Part shown: piece by piece, positions 40,177 through 48,024 of the stretch
How the letters are laid out: every line of letters starts with the position of its first letter
Position numbering within the stretch: position 1 is the stretch's first letter
Source: Alkalibaculum sporogenes
Lineage (GTDB): Bacteria; Bacillota; Clostridia; Eubacteriales; Alkalibacteraceae
NCBI RefSeq assembly: GCF_009362815.1
Contig: NZ_WHNX01000003.1
Coordinates: 140,332 to 204,331 of the forward strand
DNA length: 64,000 nucleotides
Direction: 5' to 3'
Program-made: the position numbers and the translations under genes
The notes under the pieces: generated by a model
What the model was told of the DNA's origin: nothing
Databases searched by the model: none
The model's input: the letters and a program-made list of their open reading frames with translations, nothing else

Positions 40177-41343
40177 ATGTCAAAAGAACAATTATACAAT
40201 GACAGAGTAGATCAAATATTAACTACTGTAAATCACGAAGAACCGAAGAGAGTACCGATAGTTTCAATGTATGAAACATGGGCAATTTCAAATGCAAATA
40301 GTACAGTAAAAGAAATTGAAGATAATCCTGAAAAAGAAATTGATGTATACTGTAAACCACATGAAGAAATTTACTGTGATTGTGTTTATACAAATGGTTT
40401 AGTTTTTGATGCTAAAAGTGCTGAGATTACTGGAAGTAAGAGTCACTTTATATCTGAAGATGGGCAGACAGTTCAGCATTTAGAGATTTCACCTATGGAG
40501 GCTAAAGATTATCCAGAATTAATTAAGAATCCTATGGAATTTATATTTAATGAAGCTATTCCTAGAAAATGTGCAAATCTGAGTAAAACTCCAGATGAAA
40601 ATTACGAGACATTAAAAAAGCTGTTAAATCACTGGAAAGTAAAAGGTCAGGTTCAAAGTAGATTACAAAATGAGTTAAAGGATAGACATGGATTACCTGT
40701 TCTTGTTGGTCCCATAGCATACCCACCAATGGATATTGTATTTGACTATTTAAGAGGATTTAAAGGTATTTCCTTAGATTTAAGAAGACAACAAGAACAA
40801 CTATTAGCAGGTATTGCAGCGTTAGATGAATTTGCTTATGATATTGCAGGGATTACACCAGGAATTGAAAAAGTTGAACCTTTTCCATTCTATGCTACTA
40901 TGATGCATGTTCCTACGTTTATAAGCATGAAACAATATGAGAAGTTCTTCTTGCCTACTTATGAAAAAATGATTTTGAAAATTAATCAATTAGGTGGAAA
41001 AGTAATAATGTTCTTAGAAGGAAACTGGGAGAGTAAATACGAATGGTTAAATAGTTTACCTAAAAATATGGCTATTGGTATTTTAGAAGATGACGATGTT
41101 TTCAACGCAAAGAAAAAAATTGGTGATAATATCACAATCGCAGGTGGTATGTCAATAGGGTTACTTCAGAGAGGAAGTAAAGATCAATGTATTGATCACG
41201 CGAAAAAGGTTATAGATGAATGTGCACCCGGCGGAGGTTATCTCTTTACGTATTCAAGAATTTTATCATCAAAAGGTGATGTAAATATAGAAAATTTGAA
41301 AGCTGTAAATGAATTTGTTAGAGATTATGGAGTTTATAAATAG
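40177..41343 (+). CDS. UroD-fold (MtaA/CmuA-type) methyltransferase-like protein
   Basis: A 388-residue uroporphyrinogen-decarboxylase-superfamily TIM-barrel protein, related to corrinoid methyltransferases. C-terminal features are GNWESKYEWLNSLP, GILEDDDVFNAKKKIGDNITIAGGMSIGLLQRGSKDQC and CAPGGGYLFTYSR. The HxC zinc motif of MtaA/MtbA is replaced by FLEGNW, so it is not a standard methylcobamide:CoM-type enzyme. With the adjacent corrinoid protein, demethylation of a methoxylated aromatic is the best guess. The RBS is GAGGATGG. A 43-codon ORF follows after 12 bases. Confidence 0.8.
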   Translation: MSKEQLYNDRVDQILTTVNHEEPKRVPIVSMYETWAISNANSTVKEIEDNPEKEIDVYCKPHEEIYCDCVYTNGLVFDAKSAEITGSKSHFISEDGQTVQHLEISPMEAKDYPELIKNPMEFIFNEAIPRKCANLSKTPDENYETLKKLLNHWKVKGQVQSRLQNELKDRHGLPVLVGPIAYPPMDIVFDYLRGFKGISLDLRRQQEQLLAGIAALDEFAYDIAGITPGIEKVEPFPFYATMMHVPTFISMKQYEKFFLPTYEKMILKINQLGGKVIMFLEGNWESKYEWLNSLPKNMAIGILEDDDVFNAKKKIGDNITIAGGMSIGLLQRGSKDQCIDHAKKVIDECAPGGGYLFTYSRILSSKGDVNIENLKAVNEFVRDYGVYK

Positions 41344-41355
41344 GAGGTAATAAAA

Positions 41356-41487
41356 ATGGAAAATGACAAAACTATTTTAGAGTTATTTGATAAATTACAA
41401 CAAGAAGAATTGGATTTTTTACCACCAGATGAAAATGTTAGAAAAGGATTTATAACATTTCTAAAGTTTATGGTATTAGCATCGTAA
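41356..41487 (+). CDS. Small protein (43 aa) following UroD-like gene 1
   Basis: ATG 41356 is preceded by TAGGAGGTAATAAA, a strong ribosome site, 12 bases after the UroD-like stop. The protein is acidic at first (EEDF-rich: QQEELDFLPPDENVRKG) with a hydrophobic end (FLKFMVLAS). It is similar in size, position and tail to the 48-residue ORF at 43641. I do not recognise a family. Confidence 0.6.
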   Translation: MENDKTILELFDKLQQEELDFLPPDENVRKGFITFLKFMVLAS

Positions 41488-41500
41488 ACTAAAAGGCTGT

Positions 41501-41700
41501 TTTATCCCAAATTAACAGGCATGAAGACACCCATCATTGGTTGTGCGGGCATGTAGCTACTTTCAGTTGATACATGCCTAGCCAACTCTGACAGGGGTAA
41601 TACCATTCAATTTGTCTTACCTTTCAGGCTAAATAAATTGAGTATTGCCTCACTTAAATTTCTAGATAAAGAAAACCCCTACTGAATAAATTTTCGCTTT
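41501..41700 (-). repeat. Second repeat family, copy B (full form)
   Basis: TTTATCCCAAATTAACAGGC at one end, a GGCATGTA/TACATGCC hairpin in the centre, TAATACCATTCAATTTGT, and CCCCTACTGAATAAATTTT at the other end. The inner part matches 38706-38816 in reverse orientation; the outer end matches 39840, 3052 and 16186 regions. No ORF inside. It occupies the gap 41488-41844 together with the next promoter. Confidence 0.75.
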
Positions 41701-41771
41701 ATAGCTAGTTATAATATACAATAGAATAAATAACTTCAAATAACACATACTAAAAATTCAAGCGAAATAAG

Positions 41772-41830
41772 TTGACAGTGAATTGACAATATTGTATCAT
41801 GAATACGTAATGAATATATATGGTATACCA
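41772..41830 (+). promoter_or_regulatory. Promoter plus GntR-type operator, corrinoid gene
   Basis: -35 TTGACA (41772-41777), 17-base spacer, -10 TATCAT (41795-41800). The operator TGGTATACCA (41821-41830) lies further downstream than in the other four sites and abuts the ribosome site AAAGGAGGG, 15 bases before the ATG. Confidence 0.75.
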
Positions 41831-41844
41831 AAGGAGGGTAAGTT

Positions 41845-42480
41845 ATGAATTTAAAAGAATTAACGCAATCTGTTGGAGAATTAGAAGAAGAAAAAGTTCT
41901 CGAAATGCTTAATAATTTTGTTGCTTCAAATCCATCTGAAGAAGAAGCAGGAAAAGCTGTTGCAGCGTGTCAAGAAGGAATGGCTGAAGTAGGTGATTTA
42001 TTTGAAAAGGGAGAATATTTCGTAGGAGATCTCATTTTCGCTGGAGAATTATTGACGGAAGCAATAAATGTATTAAAACCTGTTATCGGATCAGGAGATA
42101 CTACTAAGGTTGGAACCATAGTACTTGGAACAGTACATGGTGACTTACATGATATTGGAAAGAATATATTCAAAAGTATGGCAGAAGCTGCAGGGTTTGA
42201 GGTTCATGATATTGGAATAGACCAACCAGTACAAGCTTTTATAGATATTGTGAAGGAAGTTAAACCTAATATTGTAGGAATGAGTGGAGTACTTACATTA
42301 GCTCTTGAGGCAATGAAAGATACGGTTGATGGATTGAAAGAAGCGGGACTAAGAGACAGTGTTAAAGTTATTATAGGTGGTAACCCGGTGACGAAAGAAG
42401 CTTGTTTACATATAGGCGCAGATTCATTTACAACAAACGCAGCAGAAGGCGTAAAAATATCACAAGGATGGGTGAAATAG
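41845..42480 (+). CDS. Methyltransferase corrinoid-binding protein
   Basis: A 211-residue MtaC/MtbC-like protein: N-terminal helical B12-binding cap (about residues 1-88) and the cobalamin domain with GTVHGDLHDIGKNI (the DxHxxG motif; His is the lower Co ligand), GMSGVLTLAL and IIGGNPV. It carries the methyl group between methyltransferase partners. It sits between two UroD-fold genes and under its own operator-bearing promoter; the next gene starts 3 bases after its stop. Confidence 0.94.
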   Translation: MNLKELTQSVGELEEEKVLEMLNNFVASNPSEEEAGKAVAACQEGMAEVGDLFEKGEYFVGDLIFAGELLTEAINVLKPVIGSGDTTKVGTIVLGTVHGDLHDIGKNIFKSMAEAAGFEVHDIGIDQPVQAFIDIVKEVKPNIVGMSGVLTLALEAMKDTVDGLKEAGLRDSVKVIIGGNPVTKEACLHIGADSFTTNAAEGVKISQGWVK

Positions 42481-42482
42481 TA

Positions 42483-43625
42483 ATGGTAGAAAATGCACAA
42501 TCAAAAAATCAACTATTTATTGATATTGACGAAGGTAAAATCCCAAAAAGAGTACCTGTTTATACATGGATGGATATCACTTATATCATGCAATACGCTG
42601 GAGTAGATTTAAGAAAAGCCCAATGGGATGTAGATAAATTTAAGGATATGATTGAAATTGGTGCAAAATCCTTTCAGTCTGATATCAATCCAGCAACGTT
42701 TACAAGAATACAACCAGTTTACAACATATTAGGTGCACAAAACTTTGTTATGAGTTCTGAAGGACAAATACAGCATCCAGAAATTACAGGTATGGGACCC
42801 GAAGATTATGATGAAATGATTGCAGATCCATACAAATATACTCACGACAAAATATTACCACGTTTATATAAGAATTTAGATACTACTCCAGAAGAAAAGG
42901 CAAAAGTATTTGCAAAAGCATTTAAAGCTCATAGTGACATTTTTGGACAAATCTTTGCTCATCATGATTTAATGAATGAAAAATATGGACTGGCAAATGA
43001 TAGAGTAGGATGCCAAACTGTAGCGCCTTTTGATCAGGTAGCTGATCAATTTAGAAGTTTCACTGGAATAAGTTCTGATATTAGAAGATGCCCAGATAAA
43101 GTAGTAGCAGCTTGCGAGGCTGTAACACCAATGATGTTAAAAGCAGGTGTAAAACCTCATTCATCACGTCAAAAAAGAACTTTTATACCATTACATATGG
43201 CACCATACATGAGAGAAAAAGATTTTGAAAAATTCTATTGGCCGACTTTTAAAGCACTTATAGAAGGACTATGGGAAAATGGAGCTGCTCCATTATTATT
43301 TGTTGAACAGGATTGGACGAGATATCTGGATTACTTAAACGAGTTACCAGCAGGTACACAAATGATGTTTGAATATGGAGATCCAAAGGTTATAAAAGAA
43401 AAAGTAGGTAAAAAACATATTGTTACAGGATTATATCCATTAACATTATTGGCACGAGGAACGAAACAAGAGTGTATCGATAAGGCAAAAGAAATTGTAG
43501 ATATTCTTGCACCAGGTGGTAATTATATATTTACCTTTGATAAAGTAGCAATAAATATAAAGGATGCAAATCCAGAAAATATAATCGCAGTTAATGAGTT
43601 TGTAAAAGAATATGGTGTTTATTAA
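42483..43625 (+). CDS. Second UroD-fold methyltransferase-like protein
   Basis: A 380-residue paralogue of the 40177 product, with FVEQDWTRYLDYLNELP, GDPKVIKEKVGKKHIVTGLYPLTLLARGTKQEC and LAPGGNYIFTFDK in the same order. It also lacks the HxC zinc motif and has no Cys before APGG. ATG 42483 gives coupling to the corrinoid gene (3-base gap); ATG 42468 inside that gene is an alternative. One of the two paralogues may demethylate the substrate and the other pass the methyl on; which does which is not visible. Confidence 0.8.
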   Translation: MVENAQSKNQLFIDIDEGKIPKRVPVYTWMDITYIMQYAGVDLRKAQWDVDKFKDMIEIGAKSFQSDINPATFTRIQPVYNILGAQNFVMSSEGQIQHPEITGMGPEDYDEMIADPYKYTHDKILPRLYKNLDTTPEEKAKVFAKAFKAHSDIFGQIFAHHDLMNEKYGLANDRVGCQTVAPFDQVADQFRSFTGISSDIRRCPDKVVAACEAVTPMMLKAGVKPHSSRQKRTFIPLHMAPYMREKDFEKFYWPTFKALIEGLWENGAAPLLFVEQDWTRYLDYLNELPAGTQMMFEYGDPKVIKEKVGKKHIVTGLYPLTLLARGTKQECIDKAKEIVDILAPGGNYIFTFDKVAINIKDANPENIIAVNEFVKEYGVY

Positions 43626-43640
43626 AAAGGAGGAGCAAAA

Positions 43641-43787
43641 ATGGAATTTAAATCAGAGTATTATACACCTTGGTCAGAATACGAAAAAACAAATAATGTT
43701 AGCCCTGACAATGCAGATGTGATAAAAGCCAACACTCAAACTTATGAAGAAATGGTTTTTGATTTCACCATGTGGTTGATAATGTAA
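43641..43787 (+). CDS. Small protein (48 aa) following UroD-like gene 2
   Basis: ATG 43641 is preceded by AAAAAGGAGGAGCAAA, 15 bases after the UroD-like stop. The protein has polar and acidic residues first, then NADVIKANTQTYEEMVFDF and a hydrophobic end TMWLIM. Like the 43-residue ORF at 41356, it ends in a short hydrophobic stretch and follows a UroD-like gene. No family recognised. Confidence 0.6.
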   Translation: MEFKSEYYTPWSEYEKTNNVSPDNADVIKANTQTYEEMVFDFTMWLIM

Positions 43788-43868
43788 TAAATTGAGCATA
43801 AAAAGTACTGCTTTATTATGTAAAAACGTTACATATTAATGAAAAATTAATATAATTTATGTAATCGT

Positions 43869-43895
43869 ATCCTCTTCAATAGAAGAGGATTTTTT
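43869..43895 (+). terminator. Terminator of the corrinoid/UroD operon
   Basis: Stem ATCCTCTTC/GAAGAGGAT followed by TTTTT. Confidence 0.92.
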
Positions 43896-44260
43896 AGCGC
43901 GAAAGCAGTGAGCCAAGCGAAAAGAACTTTTCGCTTATAGTTTTTTTAAGAAATCAGGCAAATGGGTTGCCAATTTGGATGGTTTCGTAAAAAACAAATG
44001 AAAACTTGTTTTCATTTGGCGAATGCCCGAGTAGAGAGGAACGAGGGTAGCGAGTTACTCGAGTTTTTCGAGCCAAGCGAAAAGGTACTTTTCGCTTATA
44101 GTTTTTAAGAAATCAGGCAAATGGGTTGCCAATTTGGATGGTTTCGTAAAAAACAAATGAAAACTTGTTTTCATTTGGCGAATGCCCGAGTAGAGAGGAA
44201 CGAGGGTAGCGAGTTACTCGAGTTTTTCGAGCCCAGCGACGGTTATGACGAATAGAGTTA
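43895..44260 (+). repeat. Terminator-associated repeat with 160-base tandem duplication
   Basis: It opens after the terminator with AGCGCGAAAGCAGTGAGCCA. A unit of about 160 bases (43911-44070) is repeated almost exactly at 44071-44229, and the start of a third (AGCCCAGCGA) follows. Each unit contains the ATGAAAACTTGTTTTCATTT palindrome and GAATGCCCGAGTAGAGAGG, both shared with the asd-leader copy. No gene lies in the 635-base gap. Confidence 0.88.
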
Positions 44261-44330
44261 TAAGAAATAGGCAAAGCCTGATTCTTATGGTTTATATTAA
44301 AAAACATAAGTTGAAGAACTAGAAGAGTGA

Positions 44331-44387
44331 TTGACATTTTAAAAGATTCCAAGTATACTTATTGTACAAGTGGTATACCACTCGTAC
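44331..44387 (+). promoter_or_regulatory. Promoter plus extended GntR-type operator, moeA-mobB-gntR
   Basis: -35 TTGACA (44331-44336), 17-base spacer, -10 TATACT (44354-44359). The operator core TGGTATACCA (44371-44380) sits inside a 24-base palindrome (44364-44387) with arms GTACAAG/CTCGTAC that has a single mismatched pair. This is the most symmetrical of the five sites and would make the gntR gene autoregulated. Confidence 0.87.
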
Positions 44388-44422
44388 AAAATTTCAAATA
44401 ATCATATACAGAGGTGGAATTA

Positions 44423-45628
44423 GTGGTTAGTCTAGAAGAAGCTAGAAAGACAATCTTGAAAAACACAGTTCAATTAGAAGCTGAAACAATAGAGATAAGT
44501 GTATCATTATATAGAATATTGGCAGAAGATATTTATTCTGAAGAGTTAATTCCACCCTTTCACAACTGTGCTATGGATGGTTATGCGGTTCTTCATTCAG
44601 CAATCATTGGCGCTTCAAAAAAAGAACCTATGGAATTAGAGCTCATAGGACAATTAACTGCTGGTTACACTACGCAAAAAACCGTCGGAGAAGGTACTGC
44701 TATAAAAGTGATGACTGGAGCACCACTACCTGATGGGGCTGACACAGTTGTACCTATTGAAATTACCTTTGAAGAAGGAAACAGGGTTAAAATATTTAAA
44801 GAAATTGCAAAAAATGATAATATCAGATTTGCAGGAGAAGATGTAAAGCCAGGTCAATTACTGATACATAAAGGTGAGAAAATCACTCCATATGTAATTG
44901 GAATGCTTGCTGCTCTTAATAAGAAGTATATAAAAGTCACTAGGGTTCCTAAGGTAAGCTTAATATCTACAGGGGATGAGTTAAGTGATATAGGCAAAGT
45001 TTTATTACCTGGTCAGATAAGAGATATTAATACTTATAGTCTATCTGCTCAAGTGGTAGAGAATGGTGCGAACTTAATTAATATGAGTAGAACAAAAGAT
45101 GATCGTGATGAAATTCAATCTAAGTTAGAAGCTGCACGTGGCTCAGATATGATTATTATCTCTGGAGGAGTATCTGTAGGAGATTGTGATTTTGTCAAAG
45201 AGGTACTTCATGATATGGGTATGAAAGAGGTATTTTGGAGAATTGCAGTAAAGCCAGGAAAACCTGTTCTATTCGGAATATTAGACAAGACTTTGATATT
45301 TGGATTGCCAGGTAATCCAGTTTCTGCTGTAGTAGCATTTCAACAATTTGTATTACCTGCTCTATTTAAAATGAAAGGAAACAATACAAGTCCTTGGAAA
45401 GAAATTACTGCGATTTTAGAAGAAGATATAATAAAGAAGAGAGGTTTATTCCACTTTATAAGAGGTAAAACAACTAATACCGAAGATAAGACTTATGTTA
45501 AACCTTATAGCTTACAAAGCTCAGGAGCATTTAGTTCAATGATATTTTCAGATTGTCTAATTATGATGCCTGAAGAGCTTACACACGTAAAAAGTGGGGA
45601 AGAAATAAAAATACAAATGCTAAATTAG
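44423..45628 (+). CDS. moeA: Molybdopterin molybdenumtransferase
   Basis: Inserts molybdenum into molybdopterin. The 401-residue protein has the MoeA landmarks PPFHNCAMDGYA, MTGAPLPDGADTVVP, RFAGEDVKPGQ, STGDEL, SGGVSVGDCDFVKEVL and GLPGNPVSAVVAF. GTG 44423 is preferred because GAGGTGG (44411-44417) is 5 bases upstream; GTG 44414 would lie inside it. It shares the operator of the transhydroxylase gene, so cofactor supply and molybdoenzyme are probably co-induced. Confidence 0.94.
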   Translation: MVSLEEARKTILKNTVQLEAETIEISVSLYRILAEDIYSEELIPPFHNCAMDGYAVLHSAIIGASKKEPMELELIGQLTAGYTTQKTVGEGTAIKVMTGAPLPDGADTVVPIEITFEEGNRVKIFKEIAKNDNIRFAGEDVKPGQLLIHKGEKITPYVIGMLAALNKKYIKVTRVPKVSLISTGDELSDIGKVLLPGQIRDINTYSLSAQVVENGANLINMSRTKDDRDEIQSKLEAARGSDMIIISGGVSVGDCDFVKEVLHDMGMKEVFWRIAVKPGKPVLFGILDKTLIFGLPGNPVSAVVAFQQFVLPALFKMKGNNTSPWKEITAILEEDIIKKRGLFHFIRGKTTNTEDKTYVKPYSLQSSGAFSSMIFSDCLIMMPEELTHVKSGEEIKIQMLN

Positions 45629-45640
45629 GAGGTGTTGATT

Positions 45641-46144
45641 ATGGTTCCAGTTATTTCTATTGTAGGTAGAAGCAATAGTGGCAAAACCACATTAATTGAA
45701 AACATTATACCTATTTTCAAAGAAAGAAATTTGAGAGTAGGAACAATTAAACATGATGCACACCGATTTGATATAGATCATGAAGGAAAAGATACATGGA
45801 GAATGGCACAGTCAGGAGCAGATAAGGTACTTATCTCTTCTAAGGATAAAATAGCAATGATAGAAAAACCAATAGAGGAAAAAAGTATACATGAATTAAT
45901 ACAGGAGCATTTTCAACATGTAGATATTGTTATAACAGAAGGTTATAAACAATCAAACATTCCTAAGATAGAGGTAATTCGTTTTAACTTACCAATCATA
46001 CCTAAAAGCAATAATCTTATAGGCATTGTAGACAATAGGATAGAAGAGAATAATCCAATAAAAACCGACGTAGAAGTATTTGATTTTAATAATTATATAC
46101 AAATTGCAAATTTTATTGTAAAATATTTATTTAGTACAAAGTAG
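45641..46144 (+). CDS. mobB: Molybdopterin-guanine dinucleotide biosynthesis protein B
   Basis: A 167-residue P-loop GTPase-like protein with VGRSNSGKTTLIE near the start, IKHDAHRFDIDHEGKDTWR and VDIVITEGYKQSNIPKIEV. MobB assists formation of the MGD cofactor, which the transhydroxylase-like enzyme requires. ATG 45641 follows AGGAGG by 8 bases and the moeA stop by 12. Confidence 0.93.
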   Translation: MVPVISIVGRSNSGKTTLIENIIPIFKERNLRVGTIKHDAHRFDIDHEGKDTWRMAQSGADKVLISSKDKIAMIEKPIEEKSIHELIQEHFQHVDIVITEGYKQSNIPKIEVIRFNLPIIPKSNNLIGIVDNRIEENNPIKTDVEVFDFNNYIQIANFIVKYLFSTK

Positions 46145-46202
46145 TAAATTAAACAGTTACATATATTTAACACAAAAAAATATAGTAAGGAGTTTTATTA
46201 AG

Positions 46203-46865
46203 GTGGATAAAATTATGGAAAAAGAACCTTCCAAACAACAACTTGCTTATGAAAAGATAAAAGATTCAATTATTAAAAATGAATTTTTACCTGATACCTT
46301 GTTGGTTGAAAGACAATTATGTACAAACATGGATATAAGCAGAACACCAGTAAGGGATGCGTTGAGGAGGTTAGCGGGAGAAGGATTAGTTGAATTTATT
46401 CCTGATAAAGGAATGTTTGTTTCAAGGATTAGACTTGAGGATATTATTGAAATTTATGAATTAAGAGAAGCTCTCGAATCAATGGCAGTCAGGCTGTTTA
46501 CCCTTAGAAAGACAGAAGAAGACCTAAAGATAATGGAGGGATGTGTTGAACAACAAGAAAGTTCGTTTAACAAAGGAGATTATTCATTATCCGTTGCAAA
46601 AGATATGGAGTTTCACGAGGTATATATTAAGGGAGCAAAAAACCTTAGAATGGAGAATTTTTTAAGAACCATACATGATCAAACAAATAGAGTAGCGTTT
46701 TCCACGACAAATGATCTTGAGAGAATGGAAAGGTCAATTCATCAACATAAAGAAGTATTAGAAGCTATTAAATCTAGTGATGAAGTACTTGCTGAAGAAT
46801 TGATTAAAAAACACATAATTGATACAAGAGAATACCATATGTCAAAGTTTTATTTAATTAGATAA
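46203..46865 (+). CDS. GntR-family (FCD) transcriptional regulator
   Basis: A 220-residue FadR-type GntR regulator: winged HTH (residues about 15-75; LVERQLCTNMDISRTPVRDALRRLAGEGLVEF) and an all-helical FCD ligand domain (IYELREALESMAVRLF ... EFHEVYIKGAKN ... HKEVLEAIKSSD). FCD regulators such as UxuR/ExuR bind TTGGTATACCAA-like palindromes, which occur five times here, one of them at this operon's own promoter. GTG 46203 has AAGGAG 10 bases upstream; ATG 46215 is an alternative. Ligand unknown, probably a polyphenol or intermediate. Confidence 0.92.
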   Translation: MDKIMEKEPSKQQLAYEKIKDSIIKNEFLPDTLLVERQLCTNMDISRTPVRDALRRLAGEGLVEFIPDKGMFVSRIRLEDIIEIYELREALESMAVRLFTLRKTEEDLKIMEGCVEQQESSFNKGDYSLSVAKDMEFHEVYIKGAKNLRMENFLRTIHDQTNRVAFSTTNDLERMERSIHQHKEVLEAIKSSDEVLAEELIKKHIIDTREYHMSKFYLIR

Positions 46866-46876
46866 TGTACTCAGGC

Positions 46877-46901
46877 AAAAGCACGCGAAGCGTGCTTTTT
46901 T
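46877..46901 (+). terminator. Terminator after gntR
   Basis: Stem AAAAGCACGC/GCGTGCTTTT with a GAA loop and six T. The rest of the gap to 47180 has a GTTACA/TGTAAC inverted repeat (47058-47081) and a TTACATATGTAA palindrome (47124-47135), possible regulator sites for the next operon; no -35/-10 was firmly assigned. Confidence 0.92.
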
Positions 46902-47180
46902 GGTATGCAATAAAGTATTGATTTAAGTGTTATTAAATTAATGTAACGTCGTGGGTGTCTATACTATCTGGATTATGTATGGAGATGATGTTAATCAGAT
47001 TTAAAGGAGTGTTAGACTTTAAAGGTATTAGTAGCTAAAATTAAGTTATAAGCATTCGTTACATATATGTCAGGGTGTAACTTGTGATGTGGGAAGGAAT
47101 TTTTTCGCAAACTATGCAAAGCATTACATATGTAAAATACCTTGCGCTATTTTTTTATAAAAAATGGAAGGATGATGAAG

Positions 47181-47993
47181 ATGAGCATTAAGGTACCTAT
47201 TACAGAAGAAGACAAAAATAAGAGTTATTTTAAATACTATGAAATGGAAATGGCAACTCCACCTGCTGAAAAATATGAGGAGATTAGCAAAGGACCTATT
47301 GCACAATCAGAGGCATTATTAATACAAGATAGAAATGACTTATTTAAACCAGGTTATCTTGATTGTGAATTTGGTTATACAATTATGGAGGATGGCACTG
47401 GTTATGTTGCAAATCATACATTTATGCCTGGTGTAACTGGTGAAATGCTTCAGTGGTGGTTTGCATGGCATCCACTTGATCCCCTACGTTATGCTATTTG
47501 GGATAATGAAGACCATTTTGGAATTGAAATAAGTGATGAAGTTAGAAAAAAAATAATGAATCCTAACATACCTTTAAAAGAAAAGTCATGGGGAGTTACT
47601 CATGTAGTTCAAGAATCTACTGGAGGGCCATCAACTCAAATAGAAATTATGTTTCAGTACCCTAAGGATTTAGGATATGATCAAGAGCAAATTGGAACAG
47701 ACGCATGTAGCTTTATGGTTTGTGCTAATGGACTATCTCTAATGCCTGATGGAAAAAAGTCTGCCGCAGTTATGACTCATATGGCACGGGATATAGAAGG
47801 TGGCGTTGAATTACGTTCGCGTTTTTGGATGGGATACCATATTATCCATGGGCAACCAGTAAAACTTATTCCTGATGGATTTAGACTTCCCAAATTTATT
47901 CCACAGGAATTGATTGGTCATAATGTCAAAGAATACACGAATCTAGCATCGATCTTACCAAAGGTATATGCAGAAGAAAAAAATAAATGGTAA
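47181..47993 (+). CDS. PhlG/phloretin-hydrolase-family C-C hydrolase
   Basis: A 270-residue member of the DAPG hydrolase family, which includes 2,4-diacetylphloroglucinol hydrolase (PhlG) and phloretin hydrolase of Eubacterium ramulus; these cut the C-C bond between a phloroglucinol ring and an acyl group. Visible landmarks are FMPGVTGEMLQWWFAWHPLDPLRY (core motif), WDNEDHFGIEI with the expected metal His and acidic residues, and HMARDIEGGVELRSRFWMG with the HxxxD/E ligand pair. ATG 47181 is chosen because GGAAGGA lies 8-9 bases upstream. Phloretin to phloroglucinol plus phloretate would feed the 26.8 kb operon. Confidence 0.85.
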   Translation: MSIKVPITEEDKNKSYFKYYEMEMATPPAEKYEEISKGPIAQSEALLIQDRNDLFKPGYLDCEFGYTIMEDGTGYVANHTFMPGVTGEMLQWWFAWHPLDPLRYAIWDNEDHFGIEISDEVRKKIMNPNIPLKEKSWGVTHVVQESTGGPSTQIEIMFQYPKDLGYDQEQIGTDACSFMVCANGLSLMPDGKKSAAVMTHMARDIEGGVELRSRFWMGYHIIHGQPVKLIPDGFRLPKFIPQELIGHNVKEYTNLASILPKVYAEEKNKW

Positions 47994-48024
47994 TGTAACC
48001 ACAAGATAAAATGGGGGTAATAGT

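Noticed and set aside
43895..44260. CRISPR array
   Set aside because: The repeat unit is about 160 bases and directly tandem, with no short repeat/unique spacer pattern and no cas genes in the window.
47091..47108. Possible sigma-54 promoter before the PhlG-like operon (GGGAAGGAATTTTTTCGC)
   Set aside because: No GG/GC pair is 12 bases apart and the TTGC block is missing, so it does not meet the -24/-12 rule.
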